This document shows, piece by piece, positions 1 through 7,568 of a stretch of 24,786 bases of DNA. The position numbers were made by a program, and so were the translations under genes. Origin of the DNA: Deltaproteobacteria bacterium UBA796 (GTDB lineage: Bacteria > Myxococcota_A > UBA796); the NCBI GenBank assembly GCA_002296975.1, contig DBIS01000058.1, positions 4,658 to 29,443 on the forward strand. Direction: 5' to 3'. The notes beneath the pieces are model-generated. The model did not search any database and was not told where the DNA came from. It was given only the letters and a program-made list of their open reading frames with translations. Numbering within the stretch: position 1 is the stretch's first letter; the number at the start of each line of letters is the position of its first letter.

Positions 1-1
1 C

Positions 2-55
2 GCTGAGACCCCGACGGAGACACCGACGGAGACACCGACGGAGACAGACCAATAA
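2..55 (+). CDS. 3' end of an upstream gene, TPTE-repeat C-terminus (partial)
   Basis: The frame starting at base 2 is open to a TAA at 53-55 and reads as a short Thr-Pro-Thr-Glu tail (TPTE repeated three times, ending TDQ). The DNA is a 12-bp tandem repeat covering about 8-46. Only 17 codons are visible, so no function can be given. A Pro/Thr/Glu tail of this kind is common at the ends or linkers of exported proteins, and the gene is followed by a hairpin and then by two secreted-protein genes on the same strand. That it is coding is inferred from the clean frame and the in-register stop; it could also be non-coding low-complexity sequence. Confidence 0.5.
   Translation, partial: AETPTETPTETPTETDQ
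8..46 (+). repeat. 12-bp tandem repeat (about three units)
   Basis: The unit ACACCGACGGAG is repeated in tandem with one substitution in the first copy. In the frame ending at 55 it encodes TPTE. Units of 12 bp keep the frame, so copy number could vary without breaking the upstream gene. Confidence 0.7.
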
Positions 56-65
56 TTCTCAGCTA

Positions 66-93
66 AACTTGGGTGTACCTCCACACCCAAGTT
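66..93 (+). terminator. Perfect 11-bp inverted repeat, possible terminator
   Basis: AACTTGGGTGT at 66-76 pairs perfectly with ACACCCAAGTT at 83-93 across a 6-nt loop. It lies 10 nt after the stop of the upstream partial gene and 55 nt before the first TSP3 start. No T-tract follows on the plus strand, so it does not fit the classic intrinsic terminator. It could be a Rho-assisted terminator, a 3'-end stabilising stem or a leader structure for the TSP3 genes. Confidence 0.45.
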
Positions 94-137
94 GAACGCC
101 AACCCTGCGTTTAAAGTCAAAGAACTGGAGGCCCCTT

Positions 138-141
138 GAGG
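138..141 (+). promoter_or_regulatory. Ribosome binding site for the first TSP3 gene
   Basis: GAGG lies 7 nt upstream of the ATG at 149, in the expected Shine-Dalgarno position, and supports that start, which is directly followed by a signal peptide. Confidence 0.55.
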
Positions 142-148
142 TTAGAAT

Positions 149-1396
149 ATGCTTACAACTTTCGTCGCCCTCGCATTGCTCGCCATCCCCAACCAGGCCA
201 TGGCCCAGGAAGGTCCATGCTACAATCGGCTCACACAAGACCTCAACTGCAACGCGGTTGATGCCACCGACGAGGTCGCTGTAGACCTCGCCGATCCGCT
301 TTGTGCTGAAAATTTGGACGCCGACGGCAACCCCTTCCCAAACGCCGACTTTTATGTTGAGTACTTCGCTTTTGGTTGCGAGCACAGCACCGCCGACATG
401 GACGCGGACGGTGACGGCCTATCCTATGGCACAATCACATTTATCGACACCGACGGCCTGCCATCGACATCGATCAGCCTTGAGTGCGACAACTGCCCCG
501 AAGACCCAAATAACGACCAATCCGACCTCGACTGCGACACCTTCGGGGATTTGTGCGACAATTGCCCAGACGTCTTCAACGACAAGCAAGAGCAGTCCGA
601 CGGCGATAGATTTGGGGACCTTTGCGATAATTGCCCCTATGTGACCAACCCCGACCAGTCCGACCAAGACGGGGACGGTTACGGCGACCTTTGCGATAAC
701 TGCCCAGCCTTGAGTAATGACCAGGCTGACGCGGACGGCGATGGCGTGGGTGATGCCTGCGACAACGCACCATCCCATTCCAACCCAGCCCAAACCGATT
801 CCGATGCAGATGGTATTGGCGATGTGATCGACAACTGTTTTGACACACCGAACCCCTTTGTTCTCAATGATGCCGGTGATTTGGTGCAGCCCGACGGTGA
901 TTACGACCAAGTCGGCGACGAGTGCGACAACTGCCCCGATGTACGCAACACCTCGCAAACCGACTCCGATAACGATGGACTCGGCGACGCCTGCGATGTT
1001 TGCCCCACCGGCTATGACGCCATCCAAGTCGACTCCGATGGCGACGGTGTTGGCGACGCATGCGATGTTTGCCCCACCCTGCGCAACCCAACGCAGATCG
1101 ACTCCGACGGCGATGGCGTCGGCGATGCTTGCGACAACTGCTACGTCATGTACGACCCCAGCCAGCAAGACCGCGACGGCGACGGCTTGGGCGATGCCTG
1201 CGACAACTGCCCGGTCATTTACAATCAGGACCAAGCCGATAGCGATGGTGACGGCATGGGCGATGTCTGTGACGGTATTCGTGAACTCAGGGGCGGAAGC
1301 TCCCGCTGTGCATCCATAAGCCCAACAAATGGGGGCTTGGTTTTAACCATTTTCGCTCTGGTCGGTCTCGCCTCCCGCCGCCGCCAGAACAGCTAA
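149..1396 (+). CDS. Secreted thrombospondin type 3 repeat protein with MYXO-CTERM-like tail (copy 1)
   Basis: Protein of 415 aa. Residues 1-19 form a signal peptide with an AMA cleavage site before Q20. Residues 20-110 are a Cys-containing N-terminal region shared with the next gene. Residues 113-376 hold about eleven TSP3 repeats (CDNCP...DxDxDGxGD), Asp-rich and expected to bind calcium. The end is Cys387, a hydrophobic helix (about 396-408) and Arg410-412, which matches the MYXO-CTERM sorting-signal layout; in that family the Cys is lipidated and the tail is removed by a myxosortase. It is therefore probably a cell-surface protein. Repeat spacing is irregular between 182 and 259: one 22-residue unit and one 32-residue unit. 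Two Cys that should pair (positions 207 and 227) are Ala and Ile. Ligand and biological role are unknown. It probably forms a unit with the next gene, which starts 10 bp after the stop. Confidence 0.93.
   Translation: MLTTFVALALLAIPNQAMAQEGPCYNRLTQDLNCNAVDATDEVAVDLADPLCAENLDADGNPFPNADFYVEYFAFGCEHSTADMDADGDGLSYGTITFIDTDGLPSTSISLECDNCPEDPNNDQSDLDCDTFGDLCDNCPDVFNDKQEQSDGDRFGDLCDNCPYVTNPDQSDQDGDGYGDLCDNCPALSNDQADADGDGVGDACDNAPSHSNPAQTDSDADGIGDVIDNCFDTPNPFVLNDAGDLVQPDGDYDQVGDECDNCPDVRNTSQTDSDNDGLGDACDVCPTGYDAIQVDSDGDGVGDACDVCPTLRNPTQIDSDGDGVGDACDNCYVMYDPSQQDRDGDGLGDACDNCPVIYNQDQADSDGDGMGDVCDGIRELRGGSSRCASISPTNGGLVLTIFALVGLASRRRQNS
485..1275 (+). repeat. Coding TSP3 repeat array, copy 1 (about 69-bp period)
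   Basis: About eleven diverged units, mostly 69 bp, encode the 23-residue TSP3 repeat. Period and divergence come from the protein repeat, not from a DNA-level element. Confidence 0.85.
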
Positions 1397-1406
1397 AGAG
1401 AACCCG

Positions 1407-2636
1407 ATGTTTAAGACTTTTATCGCACTCGCATTGCTCGCCATCCCCAACCAGGCCATGGCCCAAGAAGGTGAATGCTACAACCGTCTCACACAAGACC
1501 TCAACTGCAATGTCATCGATGAAACCGATGAAGTCCCAGTCGACTTGGACGACCCACTGTGCATCAGCAATGTCGATGACTTTGGCAACCCCTACCCCAA
1601 CGCCGATTATTATCTTGAGTACTTCGCTTTTGGGTGTCAGTACCTCATCGTGGGCCTTGACCTCGATGGCGATGGTTTCTGTGGCGGACCAGATGCCAAG
1701 GTGACCATCGTGGATACCGATGGCCTTCCATCCACCACCCGCTCGCTCACCTGCGATAACTGCGAGGGCATCCCAAACCCCGACCAGTACGACCAAGATT
1801 GCGACACATTCGGCGATGCCTGTGACAACTGCCCAGAGGTCGCGAACCAGGCCCAAGAAGACGAGGACGGCGACGGCTACGGCGATTATTGCGACAACTG
1901 CTGGGATGAACCCAACGCCAACCAGGCCGACCAAGACAGCGACGGCGACGGCGACGTTTGCGATAATTGCCCGACACACCTCAACCCTGGCCAAGACGAC
2001 CAAGACCAAGATGGTCTAGGGGACGCTTGCGACAACTGTCCACGCATCGGCAACCTTTCACAGACCGACTCCGACGGTGACTCAGTCGGCGACATCTGCG
2101 ATAACTGCCTCGAGCAAAACAATCCTGAACAGGAAGACGACGATCTCGACGGGACCGGCGACCTCTGCGACAACTGCCCGAACATCCCAAATCAGTCCCA
2201 AAAAGATGCTGACCATGACAACACCGGTGATGTCTGCGACAACTGCTCGGTCGACTACAACCCCGACCAGCTTGATTCCGACGATGACGGCATTGGCGAT
2301 GTCTGCGACGGCTGCCCGAGCACTGCAGACCCCGAACAGTTGGATTCAGACGGTGACGGGGTGGGCGATGCCTGCGACACATGCATGCTCGCTTCAGACA
2401 GCAGCAATTACGACCGAGATGGCGATGGCCACGGCGATGTCTGTGACAACTGTCCTGCCGACGCCAATGTAGACCAAGCAGACAAAGACCAAAACGGTAT
2501 TGGCGATATTTGCGATGGCGGCCGGAAATTAAGGGGTGCGGGCTCACGTTGCGCTACCCTCTCTCCCGCATCTGGCAGCATATTGGTCTTGGGCTTGGCC
2601 ATGTTCGGACTGGCACGACGTCGCCGAGATGCTTGA
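1407..2636 (+). CDS. Secreted thrombospondin type 3 repeat protein with MYXO-CTERM-like tail (copy 2)
   Basis: Protein of 409 aa and a tandem paralogue of the preceding gene. The signal peptide (cleavage after A19) and the region to residue 112 align closely with copy 1. TSP3 repeats follow an exact 23-residue lattice: the first Cys of the CDxC motifs falls at 116, 139, 162, 185, 208, 231, 254, 277, 300, 323, 346 and 369, without a single indel. The end has Cys382, a hydrophobic segment (about 391-403) and four Arg (404-407), the MYXO-CTERM-like layout that implies surface anchoring. The Asp-rich repeats should bind many calcium ions and form a stiff rod. The ATG at 1407 follows a weak purine-rich stretch (AAAGAG, 1395-1400). 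The kinase gene begins 18 bp downstream, so co-transcription is possible but functionally unexplained. Confidence 0.93.
   Translation: MFKTFIALALLAIPNQAMAQEGECYNRLTQDLNCNVIDETDEVPVDLDDPLCISNVDDFGNPYPNADYYLEYFAFGCQYLIVGLDLDGDGFCGGPDAKVTIVDTDGLPSTTRSLTCDNCEGIPNPDQYDQDCDTFGDACDNCPEVANQAQEDEDGDGYGDYCDNCWDEPNANQADQDSDGDGDVCDNCPTHLNPGQDDQDQDGLGDACDNCPRIGNLSQTDSDGDSVGDICDNCLEQNNPEQEDDDLDGTGDLCDNCPNIPNQSQKDADHDNTGDVCDNCSVDYNPDQLDSDDDGIGDVCDGCPSTADPEQLDSDGDGVGDACDTCMLASDSSNYDRDGDGHGDVCDNCPADANVDQADKDQNGIGDICDGGRKLRGAGSRCATLSPASGSILVLGLAMFGLARRRRDA
1752..2517 (+). repeat. Coding TSP3 repeat array, copy 2 (exact 69-bp period)
   Basis: Eleven intervals of exactly 69 bp (23 codons) between twelve successive CDxC/CDGG motifs, with no insertions or deletions. 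Confidence 0.85.
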
Positions 2637-2654
2637 TCGTCGTTAGATAGCCGC

Positions 2655-3299
2655 ATGCAAAAATTTCAAGACCCTTTTATCGGCATCGCCGGCATGATCG
2701 GTGCCGGTAAATCTACACTCGCCAAATCTCTGGGCGAGCACCTAAAGCTGCCGGTGTACTACGAGCCTGTCCAAGACAACGCCTATCTGGCCGACTTTTA
2801 TCGGGACACCAAGCGCTACAGCTTCGCCACACAGATTTACTTGCTCAACCGGCGCTTCCAACAGCACCAAGAGATCATCTGGCGCGGCGGTGGCGGGGTT
2901 CAGGATCGAACCATCTACGAAGATTCGGTTTTTGCCAAGATGTTGGTCAAGCTCGATCTCATGGATCAACGAGACTACGACACCTATCTGCACCTGTTCA
3001 GCCACATGTCCAACTTTATGTGCCGGCCCAGCGTGATCATCTACCTCGATGTGAAGCCCCAACGATCGATGGAACGCATCGCCGAGCGCAGCCGTGATGT
3101 CGAGTCCGGCATCACCTTGGAGTACCTCACGGCGCTCTACCAGGGCTACGAGGAGTTCGTCGCAGAGATTTCCCGAACGATACCGGTCATTCGGGTCGAT
3201 TGGGACCGCTTTCGGAGCGTTGATGACATCGCCACCCGAATCCAAGAAGAGTATATGCGTGGCAGCTTTTTACGGGAAGTCAGCTGGGAAGGCAACTAG
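2655..3299 (+). CDS. Deoxynucleoside kinase family protein
   Basis: Protein of 214 aa, the usual size of the dNK family (deoxyadenosine/deoxyguanosine kinases, PF01712), which transfers a phosphate from a nucleoside triphosphate to the 5'-OH of a deoxynucleoside in salvage. The P-loop GMIGAGKST is at 13-21. Glu37 in the YEP motif fits the catalytic base. The DR pair at 84-85 fits the DRS-like motif. The Arg-rich segment 141-150 (ERSRDVE) fits the lid. The base specificity cannot be read from the sequence. No clear Shine-Dalgarno precedes the ATG, 18 bp after the TSP3 stop, so coupling to upstream translation is possible. Its stop lies 6 bp from the stop of the convergent gpsA. Confidence 0.9.
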   Translation: MQKFQDPFIGIAGMIGAGKSTLAKSLGEHLKLPVYYEPVQDNAYLADFYRDTKRYSFATQIYLLNRRFQQHQEIIWRGGGGVQDRTIYEDSVFAKMLVKLDLMDQRDYDTYLHLFSHMSNFMCRPSVIIYLDVKPQRSMERIAERSRDVESGITLEYLTALYQGYEEFVAEISRTIPVIRVDWDRFRSVDDIATRIQEEYMRGSFLREVSWEGN

Positions 3300-3305
3300 A
3301 GCCCA

Positions 3306-4307
3306 TCAATCCCGCTCTGCTTTTCGCTCTCGCCCCAACAATGCGCTCAGCGCTTCTGGGACGGGCTTGTTCTCGTAGAGCATGAGGTAGACTTCTTCGG
3401 TTATCGGCATGTCAACGCCTGCTTGTCGGCCGAGATTTCTGGCGCTGCGTGTGGTTGCCACACCTTCTGCCACCTGCCCCAAATCTTGGAGAATTTCCTC
3501 GAGGCTTTTCCCGCGGCCCAGGCCCAAACCCACTCTGCGGTTTCTGCTTAGATCGCCAGTACAAGTCAAAACCAAGTCACCCATGCCCGCCAAACCGGCC
3601 AGGGTCATCGGGTTGGCACCGCGGCTGACCGCAACCCGACCAATTTCTGCCAAGCCCCGAGTGATCAATGCCGCCCGAGCGTTTAAGCCAGCACCGATAC
3701 CGTCTGCCACCCCCGTCGCGATGGCGATGACATTCTTGAGGGCACCCCCGAGCTCTGCACCAACCATATCGTCGGTGTGATACACCCGAAAATGACCGCC
3801 ATGAAAGGCGTCTGCAACCAGCTGAGCTGCATCCTCATTATGGCTGGCGACAACCACAGCTGTGGGCTTGGACTCTGCCACCTCACGGGCGAAGCTAGGC
3901 CCAGCAAGCGCGCATAGTTTGCCATGCAAGACCTTCGGCAACACATCGAGCATCACCTCGTGCATGGTCTTTAAGCTGCCATTTTCTATGCCCTTTGAGG
4001 CACAACACACCACCGCCTCAGGTGGAATCATCGGTGCGGCCAAGGTCAACACCGACCGCATGGACTGGCTGGGGACAACCGCCACCACAACCTGAGCCCC
4101 ATCGAGTACATGAGACAGGCTGGCTGAACAACTCAATGACGGGGGAAACAACACACCGGCCAGGTACCGGGTGTTTTCTCGAGCCTGGTGCATGCGATCA
4201 GCAACTTCTGCATCTCGCGCCCACAAGCGCACCTCGTCGCCGGAACGCGCCAACTGCATACCCAAGGCCGTGCCCCAACTCCCCGCACCCAAGACCGCTA
4301 CACGCAT
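3306..4307 (-). CDS. gpsA: Glycerol-3-phosphate dehydrogenase [NAD(P)+]
   Basis: Protein of 333 aa, full length for GpsA. It reduces dihydroxyacetone phosphate to sn-glycerol-3-phosphate in the cytoplasm, the first step toward phospholipid backbones. The N-terminal dinucleotide-binding motif GAGSWGTA is at 7-14. SKG with Lys105, LAGPSFA at 134-140, the catalytic-type Lys191 in GALKN and the substrate-binding SRNRR segment at 254-258 are all present. A GGGGGAT stretch sits just upstream of the ATG as a ribosome binding site. It lies 25 bp downstream of the AAA+ ATPase gene on the same strand, so the two are probably one operon with gpsA second. Confidence 0.96.
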   Translation of the reverse strand: MRVAVLGAGSWGTALGMQLARSGDEVRLWARDAEVADRMHQARENTRYLAGVLFPPSLSCSASLSHVLDGAQVVVAVVPSQSMRSVLTLAAPMIPPEAVVCCASKGIENGSLKTMHEVMLDVLPKVLHGKLCALAGPSFAREVAESKPTAVVVASHNEDAAQLVADAFHGGHFRVYHTDDMVGAELGGALKNVIAIATGVADGIGAGLNARAALITRGLAEIGRVAVSRGANPMTLAGLAGMGDLVLTCTGDLSRNRRVGLGLGRGKSLEEILQDLGQVAEGVATTRSARNLGRQAGVDMPITEEVYLMLYENKPVPEALSALLGRERKAERD

Positions 4308-4332
4308 CGTCCAATCCCCCTAAATTTTGGCT

Positions 4333-5829
4333 TTATTCAGCCTCTTCCCACTGCTCAAAGAAGTCCACCCTGTGTCTGTCCGTACTGGCGCGCCGTGCAC
4401 GGGGTCGGGCCCACTCTCGAAGCTGTTTAATGTGGTCATCCATGGTCACAGCCAGCGGTACGGTGTCTCGGGCCGCTTCAATCAGATCTTCAAAACACAG
4501 GGTGCGGTCTTCTGAGAATGCCTGAAAAAGCGCCGACACCACCACCTGCTCCAGCTCTGCGCCCGAAAACCGTTCGGTCTCCTCGGCCACCCGTGTGAGG
4601 TCGAAGCTGTAGGCGTTGCGATCCCGAGTTGTGAGGTGAATTTCTAAAATTTGCAAGCGCTCATGGGCGTCAGGAAGATCAACAAAGAAGATGTCATCAA
4701 AGCGACCCTTCCGCAGCAACTCTGGCGGCAAAGCACGCACATCATTGGCGGTCGCGACCACAAAAACTGGCTTGTCCTTCTCTTGCATCCAAGTCAAAAA
4801 CGTGCCGAAAGCATGACCACCGCCGAGTTCAGCCATGCTCATAAAGCCCTTTTCAAGCTCGTCTATCCACAGCACCACCGGCGCTAAGCGTTCTGCGATT
4901 CGGATGGTTGCCCGCAAACTCTCATCCTCATTCTTGGCGCTGGAAAAGACCGCAGCCACATCCAATCGCAATAAAGGCATTTGCCACATATCGGCGACGG
5001 CCTTGGCCATCAGAGACTTTCCACAACCCTGAACCCCGAGCAAAAACAAACCCTTGGGCTGCGGTAATCCAAACTTTCGGGCGTCATCCGAAAACCCACG
5101 GCCTCGGGTTTTCAACCAATCCTTGAGCGCGTCCATGCCACCGACCTGCTCAATGCTGCCGCCGGCCTCCCAAAACTCGAGGTATCGGCTGCGACGGATC
5201 GCTTGGCGCTTCTCCTCCACCAAGGCCTTCAGGTCATCCTCAGAAAAACCGCCACCCGCCATCATAATCCGGGCCAAAAGACGCTTAATTTCACGCTCGG
5301 TCAGCCCTAAACAGCCGTCCACAAAGCGCCAAAACAAGCCTGTGGGAACATCCAATTTTTGAGCTTTGACCAAGGCTCCCAGCAACTGTCCCACAGCGTC
5401 GCGGCCCGGTAGGGGCACATCGATGACGGTGACTTCTTTTTCTAGTTCGGTCGGCACCCGCGCATCGCAGCCAACCAACATCACTGCCTGCTGTTTGGGG
5501 CCCACCAAGGCCGCCAAATCTCGAATTTTCCGACGGATTGTCGGGTCTGCCCACCAGGCGGACACATCGAAAAGAATCAAGAATGCCGGAGACTCGCGTG
5601 CAGAAAATGCGGCGATGGCTGCAACCAACTCTTCTGTGTCTGCGACGCGCCCTGTTGGACCGACCAGCCCTGTCGTGGCGCGCCACTTGAACACCGGACG
5701 ATCTTCTGCTGCGCCCAAGCCTTCTAAGGCCCGCTCCACCCGTGCCTCCTCGTGTGTGACGAGTTGAATCATCGGGTAGCGGGCCCGGTGAAGACTTAGA
5801 ATTTTATCCATCATTTCGCGCACCCGCAC
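4333..5829 (-). CDS. Ycf46-like AAA+ ATPase
   Basis: Protein of 498 aa from a GTG start. Layout and length match Ycf46/slr0374-type AAA+ proteins of cyanobacteria and plastids: an N-terminal RARYP-type segment (16-19), a degenerate N-terminal ATPase-like domain (about 1-210), a GLPQPKG lead-in (254-260) and a complete C-terminal AAA+ domain. Visible motifs are Walker A GVQGCGKS (265-272), Walker B VVLWIDE (318-324), sensor-1 region ATAND (359-363), arginine-finger region RKGRFD (373-378) and the FSGAE sensor-2 region (421-425). The single AAA+ domain should form a ring and remodel a protein partner; the partner is unknown. The start could instead be either ATG at 5814 or 5811; none has a clear Shine-Dalgarno. 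It probably leads an operon with gpsA. Confidence 0.87.
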   Translation of the reverse strand: MRVREMMDKILSLHRARYPMIQLVTHEEARVERALEGLGAAEDRPVFKWRATTGLVGPTGRVADTEELVAAIAAFSARESPAFLILFDVSAWWADPTIRRKIRDLAALVGPKQQAVMLVGCDARVPTELEKEVTVIDVPLPGRDAVGQLLGALVKAQKLDVPTGLFWRFVDGCLGLTEREIKRLLARIMMAGGGFSEDDLKALVEEKRQAIRRSRYLEFWEAGGSIEQVGGMDALKDWLKTRGRGFSDDARKFGLPQPKGLFLLGVQGCGKSLMAKAVADMWQMPLLRLDVAAVFSSAKNEDESLRATIRIAERLAPVVLWIDELEKGFMSMAELGGGHAFGTFLTWMQEKDKPVFVVATANDVRALPPELLRKGRFDDIFFVDLPDAHERLQILEIHLTTRDRNAYSFDLTRVAEETERFSGAELEQVVVSALFQAFSEDRTLCFEDLIEAARDTVPLAVTMDDHIKQLREWARPRARRASTDRHRVDFFEQWEEAE

Positions 5830-5888
5830 AGGCTACCACCGATTGGCTCTTGGGGTATGGCCCACAAGATCCGGTATTCTTGCAGACC
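5830..5888. promoter_or_regulatory. Short divergent intergenic region
   Basis: About 59 bp separate the AAA+ gene (minus) from the ATG of the membrane protein (plus). Both must be transcribed from here or from inside the opposite gene. I could not identify convincing -35/-10 elements. Confidence 0.3.
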
Positions 5889-7565
5889 ATGCGAAGACCG
5901 TCTCTCAAATGGATCCCCGCCCTGCTCGGTGGGGCCCTCGCCATCCTTACGCTCACTCCGGTGCTTGGTGCCCCTGGGCAATCGGCTCTGGGGACACCAA
6001 CAGGCATCGCCCCCGGCGAGTTGTGGTCCCTGTGGTCGATGATGAACCCCATGGGGACCAACGCCATACGGCTGGGCTTTCCTGGTGCCCCAGGGATTAG
6101 CCCCTTCTCGGCACCAGCTGGGGCCTTGCTGTACGGTGTACTCGCCACAGTATTCGGACATGGGGTTTTGGCCTGGAATATGGCGATGGCCCTGGGCTTC
6201 GCAGCCCTCGCCTGGGGCACATTAGCAGTCGGAAAGCGCATCAGTCCAAATGCGCCGCTCCTGGCGCAAGTCACATTGATTTTTTCCGTCGTCGGATGTG
6301 CGAGTTGGGCGCCGATGAGCCGGTACCTCGGCGTTGGCGCCGTGCCGATGATGACCGTGCCGCTCGCATTGGCCCTGACCGACCGCTGGATACAGCCGGG
6401 GGCTAGGCGCTCGGTGGGACTGGCAGCGGGCGTCATGACCGCCTTTGCATGCTTGGGCCACTGGAGCACGACGGTCTTCACCATTGCGATCTTGGTGCCC
6501 ATGGTCTCGATCCAGTGCCGCGGGCTAGAGGGGGCCGACATTTGGCGCCGGGCAGCAATCGCCCTCACCCCAGGGGTGGTTTTTGGATGCCTCCACATCG
6601 CCCTCAGCCACCAATCCGCAGCAGCCCTAAACATTGAAGCGTCAACCTTAGGCGCTGCTTGGGTACACAGACTCGAAGGCGCTCTGCGTTTACCTGCCAC
6701 AGCGGCCACATCCCTCCCCGCAATCGGTATTTTGATGCTCGCGCTCGCAGGTGTCGCATCCCGACCCAGCCGAACCTCAGGCTGGCTGGTCGTTGGGGCC
6801 TGGGGAGTACTCTTGGCTGCGGGAATGGGTCCTTCAGGCTTTGAGGCCTATGCCCCCGCGAGCCAACTCTCCTTACGCGTTCCTCCTCTGGCCGACCTCA
6901 ACAGCTGGTGGGGCATCGCCCCGTTGGTGGCGCTTCCTTTCGGGCTCGCAGCGATGGTCGGTGTGGAGGTGCTCCACAAAGTTCGAAAACAACGCCTTGC
7001 CATCGCTGCCTTGGTGTTGGCGCTCATCGACCAGGGCCTGCCCGGCCTCAACCAACAGGGGGATCAAGTCTTCTACAGCGCCCCCTCTGCTGGGACCATC
7101 ACCGCTTTGTCCAATATGGCACCTGGAGGCGTCCTTCAGCTCCCAGCAAACGCGCCAGCAAAGCACAGGTTGTGGCAGCGCAGTCTCAATCGTCCTCTCT
7201 CTACAGCCCCCATCGGTGGGCGCGATGGCGGCTTAAGGATCAGCTTTTTAGCCCGCATGGTGACCAATCAAAGTAGAGACCCACAACCCAGAGCATCCAC
7301 CGATAGCCCTATGGACCCAGCCACTTTTCTGTGCGCAAAAGCCGACATCGCCACCCTCTCCGACCTGGGCTTCGTTGCGGTAGTCTTGGACCACACCCTG
7401 GCGCCCACAACCTGGAACACCGATGCCCTCACCGCAGTCCTGGGCGAACCGGCTTTCACCGATGCCACAGCGACCATTTGGGGGCTCAGGAATGCAGTTC
7501 AAACTGAGGAGCTTTCTCCATGTGCGCTCCCCCCACTCGTGAGGTTGGCAGAAGCGTCAAAATAG
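5889..7565 (+). CDS. Polytopic membrane protein, GT-C/YfhO-like
   Basis: Protein of 558 aa from the ATG at 5889, which places a Lys/Arg-flanked first hydrophobic helix at the N-terminus; an upstream TTG at 5850 is in frame but adds 13 residues before it. Roughly ten hydrophobic segments cover residues 8-390, with large loops. The last 150 residues are soluble and likely periplasmic. They contain a GGVLQLP segment and a final DLGFVAVVLDHT...VLGEPAF...IWGL stretch. That tail resembles the one in GT-C glycosyltransferase/YfhO-type proteins, where a 'V-L-E-L-P' strand and a 'lG-v-yvvvh' strand recur. I infer an envelope glycan or lipid-linked sugar role but see no diagnostic catalytic Asp with confidence. 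Its stop is 3 bp from the stop of the convergent permease. Confidence 0.8.
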   Translation: MRRPSLKWIPALLGGALAILTLTPVLGAPGQSALGTPTGIAPGELWSLWSMMNPMGTNAIRLGFPGAPGISPFSAPAGALLYGVLATVFGHGVLAWNMAMALGFAALAWGTLAVGKRISPNAPLLAQVTLIFSVVGCASWAPMSRYLGVGAVPMMTVPLALALTDRWIQPGARRSVGLAAGVMTAFACLGHWSTTVFTIAILVPMVSIQCRGLEGADIWRRAAIALTPGVVFGCLHIALSHQSAAALNIEASTLGAAWVHRLEGALRLPATAATSLPAIGILMLALAGVASRPSRTSGWLVVGAWGVLLAAGMGPSGFEAYAPASQLSLRVPPLADLNSWWGIAPLVALPFGLAAMVGVEVLHKVRKQRLAIAALVLALIDQGLPGLNQQGDQVFYSAPSAGTITALSNMAPGGVLQLPANAPAKHRLWQRSLNRPLSTAPIGGRDGGLRISFLARMVTNQSRDPQPRASTDSPMDPATFLCAKADIATLSDLGFVAVVLDHTLAPTTWNTDALTAVLGEPAFTDATATIWGLRNAVQTEELSPCALPPLVRLAEASK

Positions 7566-7568
7566 GCC

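Noticed and set aside
419..1234. Minus-strand open frame of 271 codons, rich in Val/Ala/Ile
   Set aside because: It is the shadow of the Asp-codon-rich TSP3 repeats, reading their reverse complement; it has no start context and no family likeness.
1752..2517. Regular 69-bp periodicity that could be taken for a CRISPR array
   Set aside because: The units are translated, diverge at third codon positions, and have no constant repeat/variable spacer pattern; they are TSP3 coding repeats.
5850..5888. TTG at 5850 as the start of the GT-C-like membrane protein
   Set aside because: It adds a short non-conserved stretch before the first membrane helix and has no ribosome binding site; the ATG at 5889 fits better.
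5804..6709. Minus-strand open frame of 301 codons opposite the GT-C-like membrane protein
   Set aside because: Pro/Arg/Ala-rich composition without domains, and it overlaps two well-supported genes.
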